Positions 9,101 to 16,885 of a DNA stretch of 64,000 nucleotides are shown in pieces. Position 1 is the stretch's first letter. Each line of letters begins with the position of its first letter. Made by a program: the position numbers and the translations under genes. Source of the stretch: an uncultured Eubacteriales bacterium (lineage in GTDB: Bacteria; Bacillota; Clostridia; Christensenellales; CAG-314); assembly GCA_900546875.1 (NCBI GenBank), contig URET01000002.1, positions 1 through 64,000 on the forward strand, written 5' to 3'. The notes under the pieces are model-generated. The model was not told the DNA's origin. It did no database searches and was given only the letters and a program-made list of their open reading frames with translations.

Positions 9101-12100
9101 ATTTTCTTCCCAATAATACTCAGCTTCTTGTTACATTCAGAGGAATAAACGAGTATGCTTATGTTACCGGCAGAGACAATTGCTGGAGAGCGGAGGTATC
9201 GCTTCTTGTTACCATAGATAACGAGGCTCCTTCACTGATAGGCAATGAACTTGAAATATTTGAATCTGAAGGCAGAGTGTATCTGCAGGCAGATATATAT
9301 GATAACCACTATGCGATGGCTGCATGGCCCTGTTCGATAGTTGTGGATTCATTCGGTTCAATGAGTCTCGGATATGATCTGTGCGAGTATCCTACTCCCG
9401 TATTAGCTGAGAATACCGGTGAAACAACGATTATGACATGGGATATCACCGATTATCTGGGATATATTGAAAACAATATGATCGCCATAATGATATTCGA
9501 CTACGCGCTCAATCAGAATGCATTTGTGATCAGCAATGTAGTGATTCCCGAGCTTCCCGATCCCGACAGACTTGAACTTAACGTTTACGATGTTGAATTG
9601 GGAATAGGTGAAAATATTAATATTTTATACAATATTCTTCCTCTCGGATATGGACTTGATAAAGTGTATACCGTTGAATGGGATACCTCCAACGCACAAG
9701 TTGCAACAGTTGCAAACGGTACAATCACCGGTGTAAACGTAGGGAATGCGGTTATAACATTAAACGTGATGTTTGCGGACGAATCAGGAAACGTAACAAG
9801 ACTTCGCGAGAATGTTAATGTTACTGTTTTGCCGCAGGCAGATGAAATATTTATAGACGATATTGTTATACCGACAAACGGAGCCGCAGTGCTTGATATC
9901 AGGACGCCGGAAAATACCATTACTAAGTTTACGAATATTACTTATGAATTAGTCAACGAAACGGATGCGGAAATTGTGGCATTATATCCCGGAGATCCTT
10001 ATTATGTATATGGGCTTAAGGCAGGAGAGGCTGCACTCAAAGCAGTAGCACAGTATGTAAGCGGAACGGGAGAAGAGGTAATACTCGAAAAGCAATTCAA
10101 TGTAACAGTTACGGAAGAAATGGCGACAGAGCTTATAGCTCCGACAACATTCTATCTTGTAGATGAAGATGGAAATGAGCTTTATGATCTTGTTGTGGCT
10201 GTCGGAGAGACGCTTAACTTTAAGGTGATACCGACACCTGCTTTTGCGGATCCTACCATCACCATAGAGGACGCGCTCAATCTCGGTGCAGTTTATACTT
10301 ATACCTCGGATGTTAACGGTTCGAGTATTACGGGCGTAGCTGAAGGCGTGTCGTTATCGTACATAATTTCTGCTGCAGATCCCAATCTCGGAATGATGAT
10401 TATCATAGAGGTTGTATCAACGGAAAGCGGCGGAGTAGAGGAGCCTGATCCCGGTGAGCCCGAAGAACCTGAAGAAGAATTTGTTATCGTAGACGGCGTG
10501 CTTATTGCTTATAACGGGGAAGGCGGAGATATCGTAATACCCGAAGGCGTAGTTGAGATAGCCGACGAGGCGTTTTACGGCAACAACAATATAAATACTG
10601 TTGTTTTCCCGACGACCCTCAAGAAAATAGGGACGAGTGCGTTCCATTATTCATACGTGACCGGTCTTACCTTCCAGTCTGCGGATCTCGTTATCGGGGA
10701 CTATGCATTCTATTATTCCGAGCTTAATGAGATTATTTTCCCTGAAACCGTAAATACTCTCGAGATAGGCAATTATGCGTTTGCACTCAACTATGCGCTC
10801 AGCGAGATAGTACTTCCTGAGGGCACGACGAAAATCGGAGATCAGGCGTTCTATAACTGTTCTTCCGTAGAATCGCTCGTACTTCCCGATTCTGTGACGT
10901 ATATAGGTATGGCAGCATTTAACCGTGTATCTTATGATGCCGATGCTGATTTTCTTCCCGCCAATCTGGAGTATATAGGCGACTATGCAATGAATTCGTT
11001 CACATTCCACTTTGACGAATTGGTGCTTCCCGCAAATTTGACATATATCGGAGAAGAAAACTTCTATGATAATATGTTTACGAGCATTGTGTTCAACGAC
11101 AAGCTTGAACATATCGGAGGCTACTCTTTCTACTATGCTGAACCTGAAACTTTGGTTTTACCGGACAGCGTGACCTATATCGGCGATTATGCGTTTGTAT
11201 ATGCTTCGGTAGTATTTGAAGAAGGATTCCTTCCTCAGAACATAACATATATCGGAAGCAGAGCTTTCTATAACTGCGAATTCAACTTCAAGGATCTCGT
11301 GATTCCGGAAGGCGTAGAATATGTCGGTGCCTTTGCTTTCAGAAACGGTGAATTTGATACCATCACCATTCCTTCAACGCTTACAACCATGGATTTCGGA
11401 AGTTATGCGATGGTGGGTGAGAATCCCGGGAAATATATAATTTCCGAAAACAATCCCAAGTATAAAGTTGTGGACGATGCTATCGTGGATACCTACGGTA
11501 ACTACCTGCTTTATCAGGGAATACAGGATCTTAATTCTGTAGTGGTGACCATTCCCGACAACATTGTAAGAATAGCTCCTTGGGCTTTCTACAATACCGA
11601 ACTTGCAATGGTAATAGTTCCTGAGAATGTGAAAGCGATAGGCGAAGCGGCATTCTACGGATATGTTGCGATAGTATATTTTGAGTCGCCGGTTGCGCCG
11701 ATACTTGAATGTGAGGACGTAGATTACGGTTATATGAACTTCTTCCTGGCGTCCAATGTTTATTATGTTGAAGGCGGAAGAGGATACACTTCCCCCGCAT
11801 GGACATCACAGCTTTGGATCATTCAGGAAACGACCTACGAAATGGAACTTGACGTATACAGTGTTTATACTGACGGCGAAACACCCGAGCTTGATGAAGT
11901 AGTGGAGATCTACGGATATGCAGAGCCTTGGGCAGAAGGTTTCGACCTTTATAAGAGAGTCGGCAATAACGACAATATCGAATTCGTGCTCATCAATACG
12001 GTGGAAAGACCTGTATCATCAGTTACCGGTCTGACTGATATAATCAGTCACATAACGTTTGGATTCGATACGGTCAATTTCTATGAAGAAGTATATTATT

Positions 12101-12936
12101 ATGTACAGGGCTGGAGAATAGTCGACGGCGTCAAGGAATACGGCAGAGACAGTGAAATAATCAAATATGTAGCCGAACCCAAGACAGCGATTGCTCTCAA
12201 TGAGCTTATGGCCGAGTTCAAAGCATATGATTATACCAGCTATGACGAAGCTCTTGAGATCATCGATCAGCTCAATATGTGTCCTGTCAATCAGATGGCG
12301 TACATAGATATGGACATTTATGACGCATTCCAGACGCAGGTTACGGTAGCTGAGATCCTCAATATTTCGTATCGCTTCTCTCTTCTTAAGATAGAAGTTG
12401 CGGAAGGCGAGGAAGTCGACGATTATCTTACCGTTGATTATATCGAAACGGTCAAGGCGCTCCGTGCAGAATACGAAGGAATGCTTGCAGCATATCCCGA
12501 GTATGCGGATCTGTGGTACAATGTAGAATATCTTGAACTTGCGGAAGTAAGGATCGAGTTTATGAATTACAAGGAGAAGAGCGTTAAGGAGATACAGGAT
12601 CTCTTGTCCGCGATTTCGACCTTGAAGGCTGATTACAATCTTAAGATCGAAATCCTTCAGGATAAGATCGCAGCTCTTGAAGAAGATGCCGAAGCCAATG
12701 CCGAGAAGATAGCTCAGGCAGAAAAGGATCTTGCCGAAGCTAAGAGACTTGTAGAAGAGGCTGACGCTACTCTTGCCGAAGCGCAGGCTGCACTTGAAGA
12801 GGCAGAAAAGCTTAAAGAAGAGGCTCTCGGATGTGCTTCCACAGGAGAAGGCCTTGGAATGGTATCAGCGATAGTAATAGCGGTGCTTGTTCTTTTCGGA
12901 ACGGCTCTCGTTATCAGGAAAAAAGAAAAAAACTGA
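6190..12936 (+). CDS. Large secreted S8 subtilisin-like protease with Ig-like and BspA-type LRR domains
   Basis: This 2248-residue protein has an N-terminal signal peptide (about 1-30) and a propeptide. Its subtilase domain has a complete catalytic set: D202 in IIDTGID, H288 in HGTHVAG, N383 in SAGNE and S614 in SGTSMSAP. A PA domain (about 458-560) is inserted between His and Ser. Beta-sandwich regions follow, then Ig-like repeats (about 1118-1410), a Pro/Glu linker (about 1418-1428), BspA-type leucine-rich repeats (about 1430-1870, recurring IGDYAF-like units), a beta-rich region, a coiled coil (about 2140-2210) and a C-terminal membrane segment (about 2223-2242) before RKKEKN. It resembles lactocepin/C5a-peptidase-type cell-envelope proteases. 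It stands alone with its own consensus promoter and terminator. The substrate is unknown; adhesion plus host or dietary protein cleavage is inferred. There is no LPXTG motif. Confidence 0.93.
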   Translation: MKFNKMLILCFAALLVFTASLVLGTGNTAAVDAEKGSSALTFERLDVQTLLSDKLSGVEAESVVINPDERYEAFVMLEGKTLMEYAEAAGMSLKEYLGTDEGMAAEKALIREQAAAVEAIKALGLNITFKYNYTTLTNGLGIEVRYGDISKVKALNVVEKVTLAEVYNSPAAATDSEIIMNVTTAREQYGYTGEGMVIGIIDTGIDHNHDAFSVAPENPRIDKEYIAERIKDLTATKGYVLDYYGTIYDMEYYGDTLTADDVYVSEKIPYAFDYADVDTDARSLGNPHGTHVAGIAAGNDGATFTGIAPDAQLMAFKVFSDLSSGASTLDIIAALNDAYILGVDAVNLSLGSAAGLASIEDIREPYFELLRENGTEICVSAGNEYNSAYGNELSLYYPLVYNPDYGITGSPGVSGSVFTVASIESQHESSAYLMVNGNKLEWNEISSRFFYTEMYERYNFNDVELVEYVMVPNTGAPEDYNGLDVQGKIAVVQRGTLSFQEKIDNAEAAGAIACFIYDNVDGDYINMSIEGDTIPAVFLYKKDGEMLAAQENKVVEFSTEYFVFLELIMSDFSSWGATGTLELKPEITAPGGNVLSSYDVYGGESRWAYMSGTSMSAPNVAGASVVIRQFVNETFPELSAKEKSIMVYKLAMSTAQIWTDRDGNVYSPRYQGAGVLDVTAAVETKAYINVPGQEKSKIELGDDPEFTGEFVMTFEIVNITDEELTYKVDPIVLVDAWEGAFYTLTSIDVTEECAFAYESAGDGAYNQETGIITIYANGTVALTVTLTLDEQVKNYVGYYSYFNGGGYVEGFIKILDAQTNEKVLSVPYMGFYGDFTRAANFDFTIYEEESYLNTTFNALLWGYASAAGGDWAIGTYAFNTPEDIVINPDEKHLAIAPGGNGIADIAYSYMGVLRNLAYAEYEIRDAITGEIYYFEAYQGVRKSVYDYNYGLIYPDIEEFEFTSEGVRDFYDFLPNNTQLLVTFRGINEYAYVTGRDNCWRAEVSLLVTIDNEAPSLIGNELEIFESEGRVYLQADIYDNHYAMAAWPCSIVVDSFGSMSLGYDLCEYPTPVLAENTGETTIMTWDITDYLGYIENNMIAIMIFDYALNQNAFVISNVVIPELPDPDRLELNVYDVELGIGENINILYNILPLGYGLDKVYTVEWDTSNAQVATVANGTITGVNVGNAVITLNVMFADESGNVTRLRENVNVTVLPQADEIFIDDIVIPTNGAAVLDIRTPENTITKFTNITYELVNETDAEIVALYPGDPYYVYGLKAGEAALKAVAQYVSGTGEEVILEKQFNVTVTEEMATELIAPTTFYLVDEDGNELYDLVVAVGETLNFKVIPTPAFADPTITIEDALNLGAVYTYTSDVNGSSITGVAEGVSLSYIISAADPNLGMMIIIEVVSTESGGVEEPDPGEPEEPEEEFVIVDGVLIAYNGEGGDIVIPEGVVEIADEAFYGNNNINTVVFPTTLKKIGTSAFHYSYVTGLTFQSADLVIGDYAFYYSELNEIIFPETVNTLEIGNYAFALNYALSEIVLPEGTTKIGDQAFYNCSSVESLVLPDSVTYIGMAAFNRVSYDADADFLPANLEYIGDYAMNSFTFHFDELVLPANLTYIGEENFYDNMFTSIVFNDKLEHIGGYSFYYAEPETLVLPDSVTYIGDYAFVYASVVFEEGFLPQNITYIGSRAFYNCEFNFKDLVIPEGVEYVGAFAFRNGEFDTITIPSTLTTMDFGSYAMVGENPGKYIISENNPKYKVVDDAIVDTYGNYLLYQGIQDLNSVVVTIPDNIVRIAPWAFYNTELAMVIVPENVKAIGEAAFYGYVAIVYFESPVAPILECEDVDYGYMNFFLASNVYYVEGGRGYTSPAWTSQLWIIQETTYEMELDVYSVYTDGETPELDEVVEIYGYAEPWAEGFDLYKRVGNNDNIEFVLINTVERPVSSVTGLTDIISHITFGFDTVNFYEEVYYYVQGWRIVDGVKEYGRDSEIIKYVAEPKTAIALNELMAEFKAYDYTSYDEALEIIDQLNMCPVNQMAYIDMDIYDAFQTQVTVAEILNISYRFSLLKIEVAEGEEVDDYLTVDYIETVKALRAEYEGMLAAYPEYADLWYNVEYLELAEVRIEFMNYKEKSVKEIQDLLSAISTLKADYNLKIEILQDKIAALEEDAEANAEKIAQAEKDLAEAKRLVEEADATLAEAQAALEEAEKLKEEALGCASTGEGLGMVSAIVIAVLVLFGTALVIRKKEKN

Positions 12937-12991
12937 TTTAGGCGTTGGTTTTATTGAAAATGAGCCGTACGTGATAATGTAATCAGTCAGC

Positions 12992-13025
12992 AGCCCTCCG
13001 CGGTGAAACGCGGAGGGCTTTTTTT
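12992..13025 (+). terminator. Terminator of the subtilase gene
   Basis: AGCCCTCCGCG at 12992-13002 pairs perfectly with CGCGGAGGGCT at 13009-13019 across a 6-nt loop, followed by a T-run. It lies 56 bp after the stop codon. Confidence 0.95.
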
Positions 13026-13043
13026 ATGCAATGTTGCTCGGGA

Positions 13044-13119
13044 ATGTCGTACAAAACCGCAAATGACGACATTTTCAGGCAATAATTTGAAGGATTTCTT
13101 TCAGGGCGAGTTGTATAGT
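13044..13119 (+). promoter_or_regulatory. Candidate Spo0A-type promoter region of spoIIGA
   Basis: ATGTCGT at 13044-13050 and ACGACAT at 13066-13072 form a perfect inverted repeat. Each resembles a Spo0A box (TGTCGAA) but not exactly. Downstream, TTGAAG at 13087-13092 and TATAGT at 13114-13119 are 21 bp apart. Bacillus spoIIG is known for an over-long spacer and Spo0A dependence, so the resemblance is suggestive. A start from this -10 would fall almost on the ATG, implying a leaderless message, so the assignment is tentative. Confidence 0.4.
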
Positions 13120-13125
13120 TAAATC

Positions 13126-13950
13126 ATGATCATATACATAGAGTACGTTATTATAGACAATATGGTGATGAACAGTCTTATACTGGTCCTGAGCTGTATG
13201 ACGCTGAAAGAAAAAGTGCCGAAACTCAGAGTTTTTATTTCCGCGCTTGTAGGCACGCTTGCAGCAATAGTATTCACGCTTGTTTCCGTTCCGGGGACGG
13301 TTGCTTTGCTCCTCAAGATACTGCTTGGCATGGTGATGTGTCTGATAGCTGTAAAAAGGCGCACGAAAAAAAGTCTGTTAAGTTATTATTTTGTTTTTCT
13401 GGCATATACATTTGTATTAGGCGGGTGTATGTTGGCATTGCTTTACCTTATGGAAGCCGACGTGACAGACGCTTTGGCAGTGACATATGCATCGGGTGTA
13501 CCTGTGGGGATAATAGCTGGAGGAGCAGCCGTTACGGTATGGCTTGCGGCATACTGTATCAAGCGGCTGTACCGCATAAGATTATACCGGTCGAGATTTG
13601 TCGAGGCTGAGCTCACGCTTCAGAAAAAATACACGGGGAAAGCATTTGTGGATTCAGGGAATCTTTTGAAGTATAACGGTTTGCCGGTTTTTTTTGCGGT
13701 GAACAGAAAAATCCGCGGGGAACTGCTTTCGGCTTATACTCAAAACATACTGAACAAAGAAAATCCCATAGGAGAAAACGCGTATATCCCGTACATAACG
13801 GTGGGGGGAGAAGGAAGAACTCCCGCGCTCAAGCCGCCTGAATTCAGAATAAACGGCAAAATCACTGAATGTTATATTGCATGGTGCGGTATTAAAGGAG
13901 AGGAAGATTATGATTTTATTATCGGCGAAGGGAATGAAGAAACTTCTTAA
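13126..13950 (+). CDS. spoIIGA: Sigma-E processing peptidase SpoIIGA
   Basis: This 274-residue membrane protease has several N-terminal membrane helices (about residues 1-145) and a cytoplasmic aspartic-protease domain with the DSGN motif at 176-179, the catalytic Asp being D176. SpoIIGA cleaves the pro-sequence of sigma-E in the mother cell after asymmetric division. The N-terminus (IYIEYVIIDNMVMN) aligns with the family start, so ATG 13126 is favoured although no good Shine-Dalgarno sequence precedes it. It overlaps sigE by 41 nt, which suggests coupled translation. It is shorter than the Bacillus protein of about 309 residues. Confidence 0.93.
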   Translation: MIIYIEYVIIDNMVMNSLILVLSCMTLKEKVPKLRVFISALVGTLAAIVFTLVSVPGTVALLLKILLGMVMCLIAVKRRTKKSLLSYYFVFLAYTFVLGGCMLALLYLMEADVTDALAVTYASGVPVGIIAGGAAVTVWLAAYCIKRLYRIRLYRSRFVEAELTLQKKYTGKAFVDSGNLLKYNGLPVFFAVNRKIRGELLSAYTQNILNKENPIGENAYIPYITVGGEGRTPALKPPEFRINGKITECYIAWCGIKGEEDYDFIIGEGNEETS

Positions 13951-14638
13951 AAAGCTGATGGTATGTATTGGTTTAAACGGATCGGACAGGCTGATAGCTT
14001 TTATATGCGGAAGCGAAGCTTTGCCCAGGCCGCTTACGCCTGAAGAGGAGGCTGAAGCGATTCGGCTGGCAGCGGAAGGAGATAATAAAGCAAAACAAAC
14101 ACTTATTGAAAGAAATTTAAGGTTAGTGGTGTACCTGGCAAAGAAATTCGATAATACGGGGGTCGATCAGGAAGATCTGATATCGGTCGGAACGATAGGA
14201 CTCATTAAAGCCGTAAATAGTTTTGAACCTGACAAAAAGATCAAGCTTGCCACATATGCTTCCCGGTGTATAGAAAACGAGATACTTATGTATCTGAGAA
14301 AACTGGTAAGGCATAAAGGTGAGATTTCGCTGGACGAGCCGCTCAATGTCGACGGCGACGGCAATGAATTGCTTCTCAGCGATATACTCGGGACGGAAAG
14401 CGATGCAGTATACAGGTCGCTTGAAGAGGGAGTGGAGAAACAGCTGCTGTATGAGTGCATAGCAAAGCTGAGCGCGAGGGAGAAACAAATAGTGGATATG
14501 CGATTCGGTCTTTCCGGAAGAGATACTTATACTCAAAAGGAGGTAGCGGACCTTCTCGGTATATCGCAGTCTTATATATCGCGTCTTGAAAAGAAGATTT
14601 TCGCACGGCTGAAAAAAGATATGCAAAAGCTCGTTTGA
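13910..14638 (+). CDS. sigE: RNA polymerase sporulation sigma factor, sigma-E
   Basis: This sigma-70 family protein of 242 residues contains an N-terminal pro-sequence, region 2 (GSEALPRPLTPEEE onward, with DLISVGTIGLIKAV) and region 4 with the helix-turn-helix near TQKEVADLLGISQSY. Sigma-E directs early mother-cell transcription. The ATG at 13910 is chosen because AAAGGAGAGG lies just upstream; an in-frame ATG at 13877 would add 11 residues without a site. Sigma-K is similar, but the directly preceding spoIIGA identifies this copy as sigma-E. The sigma-G gene that often follows in Bacillus is not here. Confidence 0.95.
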   Translation: MILLSAKGMKKLLKKLMVCIGLNGSDRLIAFICGSEALPRPLTPEEEAEAIRLAAEGDNKAKQTLIERNLRLVVYLAKKFDNTGVDQEDLISVGTIGLIKAVNSFEPDKKIKLATYASRCIENEILMYLRKLVRHKGEISLDEPLNVDGDGNELLLSDILGTESDAVYRSLEEGVEKQLLYECIAKLSAREKQIVDMRFGLSGRDTYTQKEVADLLGISQSYISRLEKKIFARLKKDMQKLV

Positions 14639-14720
14639 ATATTTCTTAAATACATATACTATTGCAGAAAACAATGCATAAAACGGCTTTATATTGTGTG
14701 ACTTGCCGTCCGGAGGGATT

Positions 14721-15536
14721 TTGAGGATATTTTCAGTAATAGTTTTAACTGCAGTATGTCTGCTTTTTTGCGGTGCGGCGTCTACCCCGGAAAAAAGTTA
14801 TGAACTGCCGATAATAATGTATCACAGTGTGAACAAGTACAATACGGGAGATTATGTGATTCACCCGGACAAGCTTGAAAGTGATCTGCAATGGTTGTCG
14901 GCGCATAATTATACCGGTATTTTTTCCTCCGAACTCATTTCCTTCACGGAAGGAAAAAAAGACCTGCCCGAAAAACCCGTTATAATTTTTTTCGACGACG
15001 GATTTTACAATAATCTTATATATGCATTGCCTTTGCTTGAGAAATACAACTTTAAAGCTATGATAGCAATAGTAGGTGAATACTGTGACAATGAAAAAGG
15101 ACAACGTCAGAGCGTGTATTATTCATATCTGAATTGGGAACAGGTAAAAGAAGTTTCGGAAAGTGGATTGATAGAGATAGTGAGTCATACTTATTTTTTG
15201 CACCGTTACGGGATAAAAAACAAAACCTTACTCAAAGAAAAGGATGAAAGCGAAAAGGAATACTGCGACAGGATGTACGCAGATTCGGAAAAGTTATCCG
15301 AAAAAATAAAGGAAGCAACAGGGAAATATCCGGACAGCTTTTGCTATCCTTACGGCAGATATTCCGCTGCTTCCGAAAAGTTGCTGAATAAACTAGGCTT
15401 CAAAGCGACGTATACCTGTAACGAACATATAAATAAGGTAATGAGAGGGAAAGCGCCCTCATTGCTCGGAAGGTATAACAGATCCGGAAAGTATTCAACA
15501 CAGTACTTTTTCCGGGAGAAAATGAAGCTCAAATAA
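14721..15536 (+). CDS. Secreted polysaccharide deacetylase (NodB-type)
   Basis: Counting from the TTG at 14721, which follows GGAGGG, the product has 271 residues. A hydrophobic signal segment covers about 1-20. The NodB fold shows IIMYHSV near 31, the metal-binding FFDDGF motif (D92, D93), SHTYFLH as the second motif with an H-x4-H spacing rather than H-x3-H, and FCYPYGRYS as the third. Such enzymes remove N-acetyl groups from peptidoglycan or other amino-sugar polymers. Its position directly after sigE could mean a role in spore cortex or wall modification, but no sequence evidence proves this. An earlier TTG at 14694 is possible but lacks a ribosome site. Confidence 0.85.
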   Translation: MRIFSVIVLTAVCLLFCGAASTPEKSYELPIIMYHSVNKYNTGDYVIHPDKLESDLQWLSAHNYTGIFSSELISFTEGKKDLPEKPVIIFFDDGFYNNLIYALPLLEKYNFKAMIAIVGEYCDNEKGQRQSVYYSYLNWEQVKEVSESGLIEIVSHTYFLHRYGIKNKTLLKEKDESEKEYCDRMYADSEKLSEKIKEATGKYPDSFCYPYGRYSAASEKLLNKLGFKATYTCNEHINKVMRGKAPSLLGRYNRSGKYSTQYFFREKMKLK

Positions 15537-15568
15537 GCGGAGTAAACAAAGATGAAAAGGAGAGAAAT

Positions 15569-15694
15569 ATGAAAACGGATTTTAAAAATATTTACGGCGA
15601 ACAGACACGCCCGAAAACTGATCCTTTCGGCAGTTATACGGGAGTTACCGATTACGCTGACGACAAACCGGTGCAGGACGCCGACGATCTTTAA
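15569..15694 (+). CDS. Small acidic 41-residue protein, unknown function
   Basis: The ATG at 15569 follows AAAAGGAGAGAAAT, a strong ribosome site, and the frame ends just before a terminator. The product is acidic and contains DPFGSYTG in the middle and ends PVQDADDL. From memory, short proteins with GSYTG and a PVQDADDL-like end occur in other Clostridia, but I cannot verify this here. There is no membrane segment or signal peptide. It lies 32 bp after the deacetylase and may share its transcript. Function is unknown. Confidence 0.75.
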   Translation: MKTDFKNIYGEQTRPKTDPFGSYTGVTDYADDKPVQDADDL

Positions 15695-15697
15695 GTT

Positions 15698-15722
15698 AAA
15701 AACGCCTTTACGGCGTTTTTTT
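15698..15722 (+). terminator. Terminator after the 41-residue protein gene
   Basis: AAAAACGCC at 15698-15706 pairs with GGCGTTTTT at 15712-15720 across TTTAC, with further T residues. It probably ends the sigE/deacetylase/small-protein transcript. Confidence 0.88.
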
Positions 15723-15979
15723 ATTTTCCGCCGTCATTTACCCGAAAACGGAGCGCGGGATACGTCGCGGTATCGATAAAGGATCTTTTCTTTCGAATAA
15801 ATCATTATCGTGAGCAAATAATACGTTATAAGCTCACCCAAGTTAGGATATATTCGATATTGAAAGCGGTTTTAAGAAGAGGTTTCCGTCACGGGTATCG
15901 CAAATTAAAAAACCTGTTCGGAAACCCTTGCAAAAAATGTCGGATTTGTGATATACTGTAAAAGGTTAAGTGTGTTGAT

Positions 15980-16165
15980 CCGTCACGTGTATGGTATGGA
16001 GTAAAAAATGCGGTTGATCTCCGCCGTACGGTGGTAAGATTTCACGAAAGAGTGTTTGCCCGTCACGTGTACGTTATGGAGTAAAAAATGCGGTTGATCT
16101 CCGCCGTACGGCTAAATTTTACGAAAAGTGTCTTTGCCCGTCAGTAAGGTATGGAGTAAAGAATG
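15980..16165. repeat. Tandem repeat with 80-bp period upstream of the HExxH gene
   Basis: A unit of about 52 bp starting CCGTCACGTGTA and ending CTCCGCCGTACGG is at 15980-16031 and 16060-16111. A third, diverged copy begins at 16138 and keeps GGTATGGAGTAAAGAATG. Each full copy contains the palindromes CACGTG and CCGTACGG. The rest of the 15723-16237 spacer has no gene. A GTGAGC/GCTCAC inverted repeat lies at 15810-15837. Confidence 0.9.
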
Positions 16166-16237
16166 CTGCAGCTGTGATATGCCGTCATTGCAGGCAAAGG
16201 TCAGGGTATACCTGAGCGGTGCAGGGGGAAGGATAAT

Positions 16238-16828
16238 TTGATAAAAAATATTTACGACAGAGCGATTTCTTTCTTTAACGAACATAATATTTCCGTTAAT
16301 CTTTCCCGAGACATGCCTGCGGGGTACGAAACGGCTTTCGGTACATATGACATTGAGAAAAATACCTTATTTATAAACGATCAGTTTATCGGGAATGTTT
16401 CCGAACCGGAGTATCTTTTTTATCTTTATCATGAATTGCGGCATGCGGAGCAATACCTTCAGCCGGACAAGTTTGATGAAAAGATAAGGAAAAGTCTGCA
16501 GTACGTGATACTTTACAACGGTACCTGTTTCAGATTTTCTGACGGCAGGTGGCATGAATGTTTTATTGATGACGGGAAGGAATTTTTATCCGACGCATAC
16601 AAAGGACTTCCGTACGAAACAGACGCAAACGACTTTGCTTATGAAACCGTACTGAAAATATGCGGTGAATCTCCCGAGCTGAAGAAGGTTTATTTCTGTT
16701 TCAAGCCGGAGAAACAGCTGACAGACAAGCAATATGCGGTGCTTTTCAGGCGTATTGACCGGTTGACGGGTCTTTCGGAAAACAGTTTCAGCAAAAGTAA
16801 GAAAGACACAGTTTCAGACGAATCCTGA
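16238..16828 (+). CDS. Small zinc metallopeptidase-like protein (HExxH), family unknown
   Basis: This 196-residue soluble protein begins at TTG 16238 after a GGGGGAAGGA site. It contains HELRH at residues 65-69 in a helix-like context, followed about 58 residues later by ETDANDFA (E127). HExxH plus a downstream Glu in an E-x-x-A-N-x-F-A setting is the layout of gluzincin-type peptidases and resembles ImmA/IrrE-like domains, where the Glu is the third zinc ligand. There is no signal peptide or helix-turn-helix. Zinc binding is a family inference; the substrate is unknown. The gene follows a tandem-repeat region and precedes another unknown gene. Confidence 0.7.
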   Translation: MIKNIYDRAISFFNEHNISVNLSRDMPAGYETAFGTYDIEKNTLFINDQFIGNVSEPEYLFYLYHELRHAEQYLQPDKFDEKIRKSLQYVILYNGTCFRFSDGRWHECFIDDGKEFLSDAYKGLPYETDANDFAYETVLKICGESPELKKVYFCFKPEKQLTDKQYAVLFRRIDRLTGLSENSFSKSKKDTVSDES

Positions 16829-16885
16829 AGTACGTCAATATTAATTTAGGTGTAATGCAGAACATCAGATATGCAGGAGGAAAGC

